Counted from the stretch's first letter, positions 1-9,809 are shown. The stretch: 64,000 nt of DNA from Parafrankia sp. EUN1f (GCF_000177675.1 NZ_ADGX01000042.1:1-64000), one strand, 5' to 3'. The notes: generated by a model not told the origin, from the letters alone. A program made the numbers and translations.

Positions 1-91
1 GGAACCGCGGGACCCTGGGACGGTAGGTGTCGTGGGGCTGCCGTGGTGTTTGCTGCCGGGACCGTCACGCGCCCGTCGGCTGCGGGTGGTG

Positions 92-119
92 TTACGTCAG
101 GCCTGTTGGAACGTACCCT
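92..119 (+). promoter_or_regulatory. Possible secD promoter
   Basis: A TTACGT at 92-97 and a TACCCT at 114-119 are 16 bp apart and sit about 70 bp before secD. The TANNNT form of the -10 fits actinobacterial housekeeping promoters; the -35 is weak. The rest of 1-188 shows no gene. In related genomes yajC usually lies just upstream, but nothing of it is seen here. Confidence 0.3.
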
Positions 120-188
120 CGGTGACACTCGTTCGGAATCGTTGGGCGCCGCCGAGATCGGTGACGGTGTGTGAGGAAGGACCTGGCA

Positions 189-2327
189 TTGGCACGTCGC
201 TCGGCACGAGCGTCGGGAGGCATCTCCGTCGGCGCCCGGCTCGGAGCACTTGGTGCTCTGCTCGCCATCCTCTTCGGCCTCATGGCTGTCACCGGCACCT
301 GGACGCCCAAGCTCGGCCTTGACCTCCAGGGCGGGACGAGTGTCATCCTCACGCCACGGTCGGTGACCGGTGGCTCGATCGACGACTCGGCGCTGAACAA
401 GGCCGTCGACGTCATCCGCAGCCGGGTCGACGGCCTCGGTGTCGCCGAGGCGGAGGTGCGCCGCACCGGCGGCACCATCGAGATCTCGGTGCCCGGCCGC
501 GGCCGCAACGACGTCGTGGCGCTGGTGGGCCAGACGGCCGAACTGCGGTTCCGTGAGGTTGCCGGGTCGGCTGCCGCGCAGTCCACGGCTACGCCGACCC
601 CGTCGGCGACCGGCAGCCCGTCCGCGACGACGGCGCCGTCCGCCACCCCGTCCACGGGAGCGGCCGCGAACCCGACCCCAGCGGCGGCTCCGGCCACCGG
701 CTCGCCGGCGCCGGCCGCGACGAGCGCGCCGGCCACCCAGAAGCCGGCGGCGCTGGGTCTCCCCGGAGCTGACAGCGGGTCCGGCCTCACGCTCCAGCCG
801 GCGGCGTACATCGCGCCGGCGGGTGCGGGCGGGGCACGCATCCAGCTCGCGGCGGCCACCAACGCGACCAGCCTGGCGGCGAGCACGCTCGCGGCCGCGA
901 CGACGAGCTCACCTGCCGCTGCGGCCTCACCGGCGGCCTCCGCCGCGACGGGCCAGCCGAGCGCTGCCGCCACGACGCCCGCGGCACCCGCCGCGTCCGC
1001 GTCGCCGTCCGCCGACCAGGCCGCGAGCGGCACCAGCGCGGACGCGACGACACCGCCTGCCGATGTCCAGGAGAAGTTCGCCAACCTGACCTGCACGGCC
1101 AGCGGGGTCCGCGGCTCCGCGGTGAGCCTGGACCGCCCCGAGGACTGGACCGCCGCCTGCGACCGGGACGGCACGACCAAGTACCTGCTCAAGCCCGCGG
1201 CCCTGGTCGGGACGGACGTGAAGTCGGCCTCGGCCGGCCTGCTCAGCGGTGGCGGCACGACGAGCGTGACCACCGGCCAGTGGGTCGTCAACGTCGACTT
1301 CACCGGCAACGGCCAGAAGAAGTTCACCGCACTCACGGAGAAGACGGTCGGCAGCCAGGTCGCGATCGTGCTCGACGGTGTCGTCCAGTCCGCGCCGCAG
1401 ACCAACGAGCGCATCTCGGGCTCGGCGCAGATCTCGGGGGACTTCTCCCAGTCCGAGGCGCAGGACCTCGCCGACGTCCTGCGGTTCGGCGCGCTGCCGC
1501 TGGCCTTCGAGCGTTCGCAGGCAGAGTCGGTGTCCCCGACGCTCGGGCGTGAGTCGCTGCACGGCGGCCTGCTGGCCGGCGCCATCGGTCTCGGTCTCGT
1601 GGTGATCTACTCGTTCCTGTACTACCGTGCGCTCGGCGTCGTCGTGATCACCTCGCTCGCGGTGAGCGCCGCGCTGAACTACGCCGCGGTCACGCTGCTC
1701 GGGGATGCGATCGGCTTCACCCTGACGCTGGCCGGTATCGCCGGTCTCATCGTCTCGATCGGTGTGACAGCCGACTCGTTCGTCGTCTACTTCGAACGGA
1801 TCAAGGACGAGGTCCGTGCCGGCCGGAGCGTGCGGACGTCCGTCGACCGCGCCTGGCCGGCGGCCCGGCGGACCATGCTCTCCGCCGACACGGTTTCCTT
1901 CCTCGCCGCGGCGGTGCTGTACATCCTGTCGGTCGGGTCCGTGCGTGGATTCGCGTTCACCCTCGGCCTGTCGACCCTGGTCGACGTGCTGATCATGTTC
2001 ATCTTCACCCGTCCGCTTGTCACGGCGCTGGTCCGCCGGCCCCTGTTCAGCACCAGCCGGTACTCCGGGCTGACGGTGCGTTCGGTGGGCGGCGCGTCGC
2101 AGCCGCGGTCTCCGCGGCTGTCCAAGCGCACCCCAGGGCCGGGCCGTCCGGCCGCCGCCGGCGCGGGTGCCGGTGACGACGTGGACCCCGGCTCCCTGGA
2201 CGGGGACGGCGACCAGGCGGATGACGGCGGGTCAGGCCCGCCGAACCAGGCTCCCCGGCTCACGAAGTCGGGGCCGGCGCGGCAGGGAACGGGCCGGCGC
2301 ACTGCCGGGCAGAGGCGGGAGCACTGA
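189..2327 (+). CDS. secD: Protein translocase subunit SecD
   Basis: SecD is an inner-membrane RND-like subunit that works with SecF to pull proteins through SecYEG using the proton gradient. The protein has an N-terminal membrane segment, the family motif DLQGGT near residue 42, a P1-like extracytoplasmic domain, and a C-terminal block of membrane helices. That block begins after the conserved stretch around GALPLAFE and contains the SIGVTADSFVVYFERIKDE motif. A Ser/Ala/Pro/Thr-rich low-complexity insert occupies roughly residues 130-300 of the extracytoplasmic part and makes the protein longer (712 aa) than usual for SecD. The TTG start at 189 is chosen because GAGGAAGG (173-180) lies 8 bases before it; a GTG at 171 in the same frame is the alternative but has no good ribosome site. 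secF follows after one base, so the two are surely co-transcribed. Confidence 0.93.
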   Translation: MARRSARASGGISVGARLGALGALLAILFGLMAVTGTWTPKLGLDLQGGTSVILTPRSVTGGSIDDSALNKAVDVIRSRVDGLGVAEAEVRRTGGTIEISVPGRGRNDVVALVGQTAELRFREVAGSAAAQSTATPTPSATGSPSATTAPSATPSTGAAANPTPAAAPATGSPAPAATSAPATQKPAALGLPGADSGSGLTLQPAAYIAPAGAGGARIQLAAATNATSLAASTLAAATTSSPAAAASPAASAATGQPSAAATTPAAPAASASPSADQAASGTSADATTPPADVQEKFANLTCTASGVRGSAVSLDRPEDWTAACDRDGTTKYLLKPAALVGTDVKSASAGLLSGGGTTSVTTGQWVVNVDFTGNGQKKFTALTEKTVGSQVAIVLDGVVQSAPQTNERISGSAQISGDFSQSEAQDLADVLRFGALPLAFERSQAESVSPTLGRESLHGGLLAGAIGLGLVVIYSFLYYRALGVVVITSLAVSAALNYAAVTLLGDAIGFTLTLAGIAGLIVSIGVTADSFVVYFERIKDEVRAGRSVRTSVDRAWPAARRTMLSADTVSFLAAAVLYILSVGSVRGFAFTLGLSTLVDVLIMFIFTRPLVTALVRRPLFSTSRYSGLTVRSVGGASQPRSPRLSKRTPGPGRPAAAGAGAGDDVDPGSLDGDGDQADDGGSGPPNQAPRLTKSGPARQGTGRRTAGQRREH

Positions 2328-2328
2328 C

Positions 2329-3564
2329 ATGTCGATGCTGGGGCGTCTCTACCGCAGCGAGTTCCACGTCGACTTCGTCGGCCGCCGGCGGGTCTGGTAT
2401 GTCGTGTCCGGAGTGCTGCTCACGATCTGTGTGCTGAGCATGATTGTCCGCGGGTTCACGCTGGGTATCGAGTTCAAGGGCGGGGCCGTCTTCCAGTTCC
2501 CGGCGAACGGCGGCACCGTCGAGCAGGTCAAGGATGTCCTCAGCGACAGCGGGGTCGACGCCTCCGACAGCGTCGTCCAGCAGCTCGAGACGTCCAAGCA
2601 GTTCCGGGTCCAGACACCCACGCTGTCCGACGAGGAGACCGCGCGGGTGGAGGACGCCCTCGCGAAGCGTTTCAACGTCGCGAACCCGGACGAGAACATC
2701 GCGGTCTCGACCGTCGGGTCATCCTGGGGATCCACCATCACGAACAAGGCGATCAAGGGTCTGATCGTCTTTCTCATACTGGTGATGATCTATCTGTCGG
2801 TGCGGTTCGAGTGGAAGATGGCCGTGGCCGCGATGGCGGCACTCGTCCACGACCTCGTCGTCACCATGGGTATCTACTCCCTGGTCGGCTTCGAGGTCAC
2901 CCCGTCCACGATCATTGCTGTGCTGACCATTCTCGGTTTCTCGCTGTATGACACGGTCGTGGTCTTCGACCGGGTACGGGAGAACACCGCCGGAATGGCG
3001 ACGTCGTCGCGGCGGACCTACGCGGAGGCGACCAACGACGCGCTCAACGAGACGCTGGTCCGGTCGCTCAACACATCACTGATCGCGCTCATCCCGGTGG
3101 CGTCGCTGCTGTTCGTCGGCGCCGGGCTGCTGGGTGCCGGCACGCTGAAGGACCTCGCGCTCGCCCAGTTCGTCGGTATCGCCTCCGGCACCTACTCCTC
3201 GCTGTTCTTCGCGACCCCGCTGCTCGTCGACCTCAAGCGCAACGAGTCGGATGTGCGCGCGCTGGACGCGCGGGTGGGGCGGGCCCGGGCGAGCCGGGCC
3301 AAGGCGGCCCGCGCCGCCGAGACCGGGCAGACCAGCCGGTCGGTGCGGTCCCGTCAGGGTGCGGACCCGGCCGGCCTGGACGCCGACGTGGACGAGCCGG
3401 ACGTGCGCGAGCCCGGCGACGCCGTGGGTGTTGCCAGTGGGATGCGCACCGCCTCGGCGGCAGCCGCGGCTGGACATGTCGGTGTTCCGTCCGCGCAACG
3501 GCGTGGCCCGCGGTCGAAGCCGACCCAGCCCCGGCGCTCCGGTGGTAAGAAGCGTTCGCGCTAG
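2329..3564 (+). CDS. secF: Protein translocase subunit SecF
   Basis: SecF is the partner of SecD in the inner-membrane SecDF complex. The 411-residue protein begins MSMLGRLYRSEFHVDFVGRR. It has the first membrane helix at about residues 22-42, then the GIEFKGG motif. Later come the typical five-helix bundle and the cytoplasmic signature LGFSLYDTVVVFDRVREN. The C-terminal 100 or so residues are an Arg/Ala-rich tail ending in basic residues (GKKRSR), which is longer than in E. coli but common in actinobacteria. The ATG at 2329 is one base after the secD stop, which supports this start over the longer open frame reaching back to 2167. The next gene, apt, is 188 bp away and probably has its own promoter. 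Confidence 0.93.
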   Translation: MSMLGRLYRSEFHVDFVGRRRVWYVVSGVLLTICVLSMIVRGFTLGIEFKGGAVFQFPANGGTVEQVKDVLSDSGVDASDSVVQQLETSKQFRVQTPTLSDEETARVEDALAKRFNVANPDENIAVSTVGSSWGSTITNKAIKGLIVFLILVMIYLSVRFEWKMAVAAMAALVHDLVVTMGIYSLVGFEVTPSTIIAVLTILGFSLYDTVVVFDRVRENTAGMATSSRRTYAEATNDALNETLVRSLNTSLIALIPVASLLFVGAGLLGAGTLKDLALAQFVGIASGTYSSLFFATPLLVDLKRNESDVRALDARVGRARASRAKAARAAETGQTSRSVRSRQGADPAGLDADVDEPDVREPGDAVGVASGMRTASAAAAAGHVGVPSAQRRGPRSKPTQPRRSGGKKRSR

Positions 3565-3631
3565 GGGGACGCGGGTCCGCCGCGCGTAAGGCAGGGCGAG
3601 GCCGGTGCGGAGCCGGGCGAACTGTGCGAAG

Positions 3632-3637
3632 TATCAT
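3632..3637 (+). promoter_or_regulatory. Candidate -10 box for apt-rel
   Basis: TATCAT stands in a locally A/T-rich stretch (about 3625-3670) of the 188-bp secF-apt gap and resembles a sigma-70-type -10. No convincing -35 lies 16-18 bp upstream. It would give apt a leader of about 110 nt that contains the inverted repeat at 3704-3721. Confidence 0.35.
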
Positions 3638-3703
3638 GAACTAGATGTAAGGCATGTAAGACGCGAAACGGAATGAAACCGGCACGGCATCGGCGTGGAC
3701 ACG

Positions 3704-3721
3704 GTCGCCCGATCGGGCGAC
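3704..3721. promoter_or_regulatory. 18-bp perfect inverted repeat upstream of apt
   Basis: GTCGCCCGATCGGGCGAC is a perfect palindrome without a loop, 31 bp before the apt start. With no spacer it looks more like a protein operator than an RNA hairpin. Its core CCCGATCGGG recurs upstream of cutA (9798-9807), also in an intergenic palindrome. No binding protein can be named. Confidence 0.45.
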
Positions 3722-3752
3722 GACGAAATTCTGAAGCGGAGAGGTCACCACG

Positions 3753-4307
3753 ATGACGAGCGTCGAAAGCGGGCCGGCTCTGGGCGCGGCAGCGGAGGTG
3801 CTCGCCGCCCACGTCCGCGATGTCCAGGATTTCCCCAAGCCTGGAGTCGTCTTCAAGGACATCACCCCGCTGCTGTCCACCCCGGCGGCGTTCGGGGTGG
3901 TCATCGGTGCCCTGGCGGATCTCGCGCGAGACCTGTCGGTCACCACGATCGCGGGGATCGAGGCGCGCGGATTCCTGCTGGCGGCACCTGTCGCCGACCG
4001 GATCGGCGCGGGCCTCGTGCCGGTGCGCAAGGCGGGCAAGCTGCCGGGGGCGACCCGCCGCGAGACCTACGACCTGGAATACGGCACCGCCACCCTGGAG
4101 ATCCACCAGGACGCGGTGGCCGCGGGGGAGCGGGTCCTGCTCGTCGATGACGTGCTCGCCACCGGTGGAACCGCCGCCGCCGCGCACAACCTGCTGCGTG
4201 GATGCGGCGCGGATGTGGTCGGTCTCGCGGTCCTGATGGAGCTGAGTTTCCTGGCCGGGCGCGACCGGACGGGTGCGCTGCCGGTCACCTCGATCATGAC
4301 TCTCTGA
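3753..4307 (+). CDS. apt: Adenine phosphoribosyltransferase
   Basis: Apt salvages adenine by joining it to PRPP to give AMP in the cytoplasm. The 184-residue protein shows the family hallmarks: FPKPGVVFKDITPLL near residue 28, IEARGFLLA near residue 69, VRKAGKLPG near residue 91, and the PRPP-binding loop VLLVDDVLATGGT at about residues 128-140. The length is normal. The ATG at 3753 has GGAGAGG about 8 bases upstream. Its position between secDF and rel is the conserved actinobacterial order and ties purine salvage to (p)ppGpp metabolism. No odd features. Confidence 0.95.
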   Translation: MTSVESGPALGAAAEVLAAHVRDVQDFPKPGVVFKDITPLLSTPAAFGVVIGALADLARDLSVTTIAGIEARGFLLAAPVADRIGAGLVPVRKAGKLPGATRRETYDLEYGTATLEIHQDAVAAGERVLLVDDVLATGGTAAAAHNLLRGCGADVVGLAVLMELSFLAGRDRTGALPVTSIMTL

Positions 4308-4365
4308 TCGGCTGAGCCGGTCCGGCGTCACCACGTTCCGCTGGGTGGCAGGTGTTCGAGGGGTG

Positions 4366-4395
4366 TGGCGCGCCACGGCCACCTGCGTGTGGCCG
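4366..4395. repeat. Adjacent inverted repeats in the apt-rel gap
   Basis: TGGCGCGCCA (4366-4375) is a 10-bp palindrome. It is directly followed by CGGCCAC (4376-4382), a six-base loop and GTGGCCG (4389-4395), a 7-bp hairpin stem. There is no T-run, so it could be a weak attenuator or terminator after apt, or an operator. A TAACCT at 4444-4449 could be a -10 for rel. Confidence 0.35.
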
Positions 4396-4509
4396 CCGCG
4401 GGGTCTGCCCGGGGTTGCGGAAGGCCGCGCGGACCAGCAGCGTTAACCTCGATGTCAGGAGCCTTTCGCACATCCGTGCCATGGCCGAAGCGCAACGCAG
4501 GAGCGGCCC

Positions 4510-7083
4510 GTGCCCGAGGCGCCGCCGGTGACCACCGGAGCTGTGCCCGCGGCCGCGTCATCCGTCGGGGAGACGCGGCCGTTGTCGGCTGCCCTGAGCG
4601 CGGAGGGGTCCGTCGCACACGGCGAGGCCGGCCACGGTGAGGTGACTCAGGCCGCGGCCGGCGGGTCCCAGGCCGTGCCCGCGCCGCCCGCGGTGTCGAT
4701 GGTGTCCGCGACGGCGGGCGGTGAGGACGACGCGGAAAGCGGGTCCCCGGTGGTGCCACGGCTGGGCCACGAGTCCCCACCACTGCCCCGTCGGGTGCGG
4801 GGGCGCTTCTCGCGCCTCGGTACTCATCGGGCCACGCCGCCGTCGTCGTTGGACCCGGTGCTGCGCGGGCTCGTCGCGAACCATCCGCGGGCTGACATCG
4901 CGCCGGTTCAGCACGCCTTCGAGGTGGCCGACGCGGCGCACGCCGGCCAGGTCCGCTTCTCCGGGCACCCGTACATCACCCATCCGATCGCGGTCGCGAG
5001 CATCCTTGCCGACCTCGGGATGGACATCCCGACCCTCTGCGCCGCGCTGCTGCACGACACCCTGGAGGAGACGGACCTCCCGCCCGAGACGATCGAGGCC
5101 GAGTTCGGCCCGCAGGTGCTGCAGATCGTCGACGCGGTCAGCAAGCTCAACCGGGTCAAGGTCGGCGAGGCGGCGCAGACCGAGACCATCCGTCGCATGG
5201 TGGTCGCGATGGCCCGCGACCCGCGTGCGCTGGTGGTGAAGCTCGCGGACCGGCTGCACAACATGCGGACGCTGCGCTTCCTGCCCGAGCACAAGCAGGA
5301 GCGCAAGGCCCGCGAAACCCTGGAGATCTACGCGCCACTGGCCCACCGCCTCGGGATGAACTCCCTCAAGTGGGAGCTGGAGGACCTGGCGTTCGCCGCG
5401 CTGTACCCGAAGCGTTACGACGAGATCGTCCGGCTCGTCGCGGATCGCGCGCCCAGCCGGGACGTCTACCTCACGGAGACGTCCACGCAGGTCCAGGCGC
5501 AGCTCGCCGAGGCGCGGATCAAGGCCGTGGTGACCGGCCGGCCCAAGCACTACTACTCGATCTACCAGAAGATGGTCGTGCGCGGCCGGTCGTTCGAGGA
5601 CATCTACGACCTGGTGGGCATCCGGGTCCTGGTCGACTCGGTCCGGGACTGCTATGCCGCGCTGGGCACGGTCCACGCGAACTGGAAGCCCATTCCGGGC
5701 CGGTTCAAGGACTACATCGCGATGCCCAAGTACAACATGTACCAGTCGTTGCACACGACGGTCATCGGGCCCGAGGGCAAGCCGGTCGAACTGCAGATTC
5801 GCACCCATTCCATGCATAACCGGGCCGAATACGGCATTGCGGCGCACTGGAAGTACAAGGAGGACGGCACCGGCTCGCGCTCCGGCGGCTCCGGCTCCGG
5901 CGGCTCCGGCCGGCGCGGGGGAGCCAAGGCCGCCGGGGGCGCCGGCGGGACCGATCCGAACCTGCACAACTGGCTGCGCCAGATCCTGGACTGGCAGCGT
6001 GAGACCGCGGATCCGGGGGAGTTCCTCGACAGCCTGCGCTTCGACGCCGCCGCCGACGAGGTCTTCGTCTTCACGCCGAAGAGCGACGTCATCCCGTTGC
6101 CGCTCGGTTCGACGCCGATCGACTTCGCCTACGCGGTGCACACCGACATCGGCAACCAGTGCGTAGGCGCCCGGGTCAACGGCCGGCTGGCCGCCCTGGA
6201 CACCGAGCTGGAGAACGGCGACGTGGTGGAGGTCTTCACCTCCCGCGCACATTCCGCCGGGCCCAGCGAGGACTGGCTGATGTTCGTGCGCTCCACCCGG
6301 GCCCGGACGAAGATCCGCCAGTGGCACGCGCGGGAGCGCCGCGAGGACGCGATCGTCGCCGGCCGGGACGCGATCGGCCGGGCGATGCGCCGCCATGGCC
6401 TGCCGCTGGCCCGGCTGATGGCCGGCGACGCGCTGCTGACGCTGGCGAAGGACATGCGTTACGCCGACGTCGCGGCTCTGTATGCGGCGGTCGGCGAGAA
6501 CAACGTCAGCGCGCAGGCGGTGGTGAACCGGCTGCTGCAGAGCCTGGGCGGCCCGGAGAGCGCCGAGGAGGACGCGGCCGAGACCGAGCTGCCGATCCGG
6601 GCGCTGCGCCGTTCCGGCGGCGATCCGGGTGTGATCGTCACAGGTGCGGCGGACGTCTGGGTGAAGCTCGCGCGGTGCTGCACCCCGATGCCCGGCGACG
6701 AGATCGCCGGCTTCGTGACCCGGGGCAAGGGCGTCTCGGTGCACCGCACCGACTGCGTGAACCTCGTCAGCCTGCGCGGCGGCCCGCACGACCGGACCGT
6801 CGCGGTGGAGTGGGCGCCGTCATCCGGCTCGGTGTTCCTGGTGGTGATCCAGGTCGAGGCCCTCGACCGGACCAGGCTGCTGTCGGATGTGACCCGGGTG
6901 TTGTCCGATCACCACGTCAACATCCTCTCCGCGTCGGTCACCACGACCCGGGAGCAGGTGGCGGTCAGCCGTTTCACCTTCGAAATGGGTGACGCCAAGC
7001 ATCTCGGCCACATTCTCGACGCCGTCAGATCCACCGACGGCGTGTACGACTGTTTCCGGGTCACCTCGGACGTACAGAGCTGA
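4510..7083 (+). CDS. rel: RelA/SpoT-family (p)ppGpp synthetase/hydrolase (Rel1)
   Basis: A long-form RSH protein of 857 aa that makes and/or degrades (p)ppGpp in the stringent response. Domain order: a disordered N-terminus of about 115 residues, HD hydrolase, synthetase, TGS near residues 510-580, and an ACT domain at the C-terminus. The synthetase keeps [10 protein letters not shown] (residues 343-352), the YDLVGIR motif, and E427 in VELQIRT, so synthesis should be intact. The HD site has H182 D183 and the DRLHN motif. However, the usual Glu-Asp pair reads Glu-Glu (HDTLEET, residues 182-188), a conservative change that could lower hydrolysis. A short Gly/Ser-rich loop follows the synthetase. 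The GTG at 4510 has AGGAG 6 bases upstream. The second rel begins 23 bp after the stop. Confidence 0.92.
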   Translation: MPEAPPVTTGAVPAAASSVGETRPLSAALSAEGSVAHGEAGHGEVTQAAAGGSQAVPAPPAVSMVSATAGGEDDAESGSPVVPRLGHESPPLPRRVRGRFSRLGTHRATPPSSLDPVLRGLVANHPRADIAPVQHAFEVADAAHAGQVRFSGHPYITHPIAVASILADLGMDIPTLCAALLHDTLEETDLPPETIEAEFGPQVLQIVDAVSKLNRVKVGEAAQTETIRRMVVAMARDPRALVVKLADRLHNMRTLRFLPEHKQERKARETLEIYAPLAHRLGMNSLKWELEDLAFAALYPKRYDEIVRLVADRAPSRDVYLTETSTQVQAQLAEARIKAVVTGRPKHYYSIYQKMVVRGRSFEDIYDLVGIRVLVDSVRDCYAALGTVHANWKPIPGRFKDYIAMPKYNMYQSLHTTVIGPEGKPVELQIRTHSMHNRAEYGIAAHWKYKEDGTGSRSGGSGSGGSGRRGGAKAAGGAGGTDPNLHNWLRQILDWQRETADPGEFLDSLRFDAAADEVFVFTPKSDVIPLPLGSTPIDFAYAVHTDIGNQCVGARVNGRLAALDTELENGDVVEVFTSRAHSAGPSEDWLMFVRSTRARTKIRQWHARERREDAIVAGRDAIGRAMRRHGLPLARLMAGDALLTLAKDMRYADVAALYAAVGENNVSAQAVVNRLLQSLGGPESAEEDAAETELPIRALRRSGGDPGVIVTGAADVWVKLARCCTPMPGDEIAGFVTRGKGVSVHRTDCVNLVSLRGGPHDRTVAVEWAPSSGSVFLVVIQVEALDRTRLLSDVTRVLSDHHVNILSASVTTTREQVAVSRFTFEMGDAKHLGHILDAVRSTDGVYDCFRVTSDVQS

Positions 7084-7106
7084 CTGCGAGCGCGAGGGGG
7101 CACGCC

Positions 7107-9719
7107 GTGAATGCTGAGGCCGCGGGAGCGGGTCTGCCGGCGGGCGGCTTCTCGCCCGCGCTGTCCCGAGCGGACGGCGACGACGGTGACTCGCGGACAG
7201 TCATCGCGGCCCGCCAGGCCAGCCTCCGGCTGGCGCACCTGGCCCGCCGGATGGCCGCGCCGCGAACCCCGCAGGTGCCCCCCGAACTGCGTGATCTCGT
7301 CGAGGCACACCGGGACTTCCACCCGAAGGCCGACATCGCCGCGGTGATCCGCGCCTACTCGGTGGCGGAGCGCCTGCACGCCGGCCAGACCAGGCGTAGC
7401 GGCGACCCGTACATCAGCCATCCGCTCGCGGTCGCGGAGGTCCTCGCCGAGCTGGGCGTCGACACCACGACCATCATCGCGGCACTGCTGCACGACACCG
7501 TCGAGGACACCGGCTACTCGCTCACCGCCGTCACCGCGGAGTTCAGCGGTGAGGTCGCCAACCTGGTCGACGGCGTGACCAAGCTGGACAAGATGCGTTT
7601 CGGGGAGGCCGCGGAGGCGGAGACCCTGCGCAAGCTGATCGTCGCGCTCGCCCGCGACTACCGGGTCCTCGTCATCAAGATCGCCGACCGGCTGCACAAC
7701 ATGCGCACGCTGGGGTTCATGTCGCCGGCCAAGCAGCAGAAGATCTCGCGGGTCACGCTGGAGGTCCTGGCGCCGCTGGCGCACCGCCTCGGAGTGAGCG
7801 TGATCAAACGCGAGCTGGAGGACCGCGCGTTCGCCGTTCTCAACCCCGAGGAGCACCGCCGGATCTCCGGCCTGGTGGACGACTTCACCGCCGCGGAGCG
7901 GGCCAGCGGCACGGTCTCCGGGTTGGTGGACCAGCTACGGACGGCACTCGCCGAGGCCAGGGTCGACGGGGCGGTCTCTGTCCGGATCAGCCACATCTTC
8001 TCGATCTTCAAGCGGGCACAGGAGCGTGGCCGCCCGCCGCGGGACTACACGGACATCGTCCGCGTACTCGTCCTCGTGGACGACATCACGGACTGCTATG
8101 CCGCGCTCGGTGTCATCCACGGTGTGTGGCGCCCGGTGCCGGGGCGGCTGCGCGACTTCGTCGCGACCCCCAAGTTCAACATGTACCAGAGCCTGCACAC
8201 GTCCGTGACGGACGACTCCGGGCGCACCGTCGACATCCAGATCCGCACCCCGTCCATGCATCGGCTGGCCGAGACCGGCATCGTGGCGAAGCCGGTCGGG
8301 CCGGGCGCCGACGGCGCCCGCCTCGAAGGCCTGTCCTGGCTGCACAGCCTGCTGGACTGGCAGGTCGACACGGTCGACCCGGGGGAGTTCCTGGAATCGC
8401 TGTCCTCGGACCTGAACTCCGACGAGGTGCTGACCTTCACCCCGAAGGGCAAGATGATCGCGCTGCCCGCGCGCTCCTCACCGGTCGACGTGGCCTACGC
8501 GGTGCACACCGATGTGGGGCACCGCGCCATCGGTGCCCGGGTGAACGGCCGGCTGGTCCCGCTGCACACCCGGCTGCGCAACGGCGACGTCGTCGAGATC
8601 CTCACCTCGAACCTGCCGGGAGCGGGGCCGAGCGAGGACTGGCTTGACTTCGTGCGGACATCCCGGGCCCGGGTCCGGATCCGCAAGCGCCTGGCCCGGC
8701 AGCGCCGGGACGTCCACGGTCGGTCACCACACGGCATCGCGAGCGGCCTGACCTGGCCGCTCGGGCACTCGGGCGACCCAGCCCGGCGTGATGGCGAGAC
8801 CCGGCCGGCGGTTGGGCCGTGGATCAGGCCGGACGTCGGAGCGCCGGGCGTCGGAGCGCCGGGCGGGACCGGGAGGATCACACCCGGGCCGGTCGAGCGG
8901 CCTGGCCAGGCCGCCGTGACCACCCACGGTGCCGGGAGTCCGGCCGACGCGACCCCGGACGCCCAGCCCGTGGACGTCGGCGTACCGCAGACCGCACCGG
9001 CGGCGGCGCAGGCCGCGCTGACAGGGCAGGCTGTCCCGACGGCGGCAGTCGCCCTCGGCGGCACCACCGTGCCGACCGCTCCTTCCGAGCCCACCGCTCC
9101 TGCCGCGGCCTCGCATGGCGGGGCCTCGCGTGGCGCCCGGCGGGTGCGGCGTTCCGTGCCGGGAAAGCAGGGCGAGCGATCGGGCGACGCCGGTGGTCTC
9201 GCGGGCCGCGAAACCGCCGGGGAGGTCGCGGCACGGGGCGCCGCCCGCCGTGGAACGCAGAACTGGGCGGGCTTCGCCGAGATCGAGGGCACGGATGTGC
9301 CAGTGCGTCTCGCGCGATGTTGTCTTCCGCTCCCCGGAGACAAGGTCGTCGGTTTCACGACGCACAGCAGTGCTGTCTCGCTGCATCGTCGGGAATGCGC
9401 GAACGTCGCCTCCTCGGCGTCATCACGCGAGCAGGTGACCGTGGCGGGATGGGCCGCTGCGGAGAGTCAGACCTTCCCCACCGAAATCGCGGTTGAGGCC
9501 TTCGATCGTTACGGCCTGCTGGCAGATATAACCGAAGTTCTCTCCGACACCTCCGCGTCGGTGCGTGCGGCGTCGACCTCGACTTCGGAGGACCGGGTGG
9601 CGCACGCCCGCTTCACGATTGAGGTCACCGGCCCCGAACAGCTCGATCGGGTGCTGGCGGCGGTACGCAGCGTTGGCGGTGTCTACGACTGTTACCGGGC
9701 CTGCCAGACGATCGTGTGA
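7107..9719 (+). CDS. Second RelA/SpoT-family protein (Rel2), synthetase site altered
   Basis: A tandem paralogue of Rel1 with the same long-form architecture (870 aa): HD hydrolase, synthetase, TGS (about residues 440-500), then a long Ala/Pro/Gly/Thr-rich linker (about 540-710), and a zinc-finger-like segment and ACT domain at the end. The HD site is textbook (HDTVEDT, H129 D130 E133 D134; DRLHN later), so hydrolase activity is expected. The synthetase is altered: the [10 protein letters not shown] motif reads VRISHIFSIF (residues 292-301), so the essential Gly and Lys are gone. GIR becomes RVL, and the catalytic Glu of the EIQIRT motif is Asp (D376). I infer a hydrolase-dominant enzyme. The GTG at 7107 has a GAGGGGG site 6 bases before it and is read in the same operon as Rel1. 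Confidence 0.88.
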   Translation: MNAEAAGAGLPAGGFSPALSRADGDDGDSRTVIAARQASLRLAHLARRMAAPRTPQVPPELRDLVEAHRDFHPKADIAAVIRAYSVAERLHAGQTRRSGDPYISHPLAVAEVLAELGVDTTTIIAALLHDTVEDTGYSLTAVTAEFSGEVANLVDGVTKLDKMRFGEAAEAETLRKLIVALARDYRVLVIKIADRLHNMRTLGFMSPAKQQKISRVTLEVLAPLAHRLGVSVIKRELEDRAFAVLNPEEHRRISGLVDDFTAAERASGTVSGLVDQLRTALAEARVDGAVSVRISHIFSIFKRAQERGRPPRDYTDIVRVLVLVDDITDCYAALGVIHGVWRPVPGRLRDFVATPKFNMYQSLHTSVTDDSGRTVDIQIRTPSMHRLAETGIVAKPVGPGADGARLEGLSWLHSLLDWQVDTVDPGEFLESLSSDLNSDEVLTFTPKGKMIALPARSSPVDVAYAVHTDVGHRAIGARVNGRLVPLHTRLRNGDVVEILTSNLPGAGPSEDWLDFVRTSRARVRIRKRLARQRRDVHGRSPHGIASGLTWPLGHSGDPARRDGETRPAVGPWIRPDVGAPGVGAPGGTGRITPGPVERPGQAAVTTHGAGSPADATPDAQPVDVGVPQTAPAAAQAALTGQAVPTAAVALGGTTVPTAPSEPTAPAAASHGGASRGARRVRRSVPGKQGERSGDAGGLAGRETAGEVAARGAARRGTQNWAGFAEIEGTDVPVRLARCCLPLPGDKVVGFTTHSSAVSLHRRECANVASSASSREQVTVAGWAAAESQTFPTEIAVEAFDRYGLLADITEVLSDTSASVRAASTSTSEDRVAHARFTIEVTGPEQLDRVLAAVRSVGGVYDCYRACQTIV

Positions 9720-9795
9720 CGACGGGGGCGGGACCCGGGAGACTTATGCGCTCCGTGTCGCTATGGTCCCGGAAGTCGCTTTTCAACATTCCCCG

Positions 9796-9809
9796 GGCCC
9801 GATCGGGCC
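9796..9809. promoter_or_regulatory. 14-bp perfect inverted repeat upstream of cutA
   Basis: GGCCCGATCGGGCC is a perfect palindrome in the 196-bp rel2-cutA gap. It shares the core CCCGATCGGG with the repeat before apt. It lies about 65 bp upstream of the candidate cutA -10, a position suited to a regulator or to a termination hairpin after rel2. Confidence 0.4.

Noticed and set aside
92-1585. Long open frame of 497 aa on the - strand across secD
   Set aside because: It is antisense to a well-supported secD and its composition (Ala/Arg/Val, no motif) is the usual shadow of GC-rich coding DNA.
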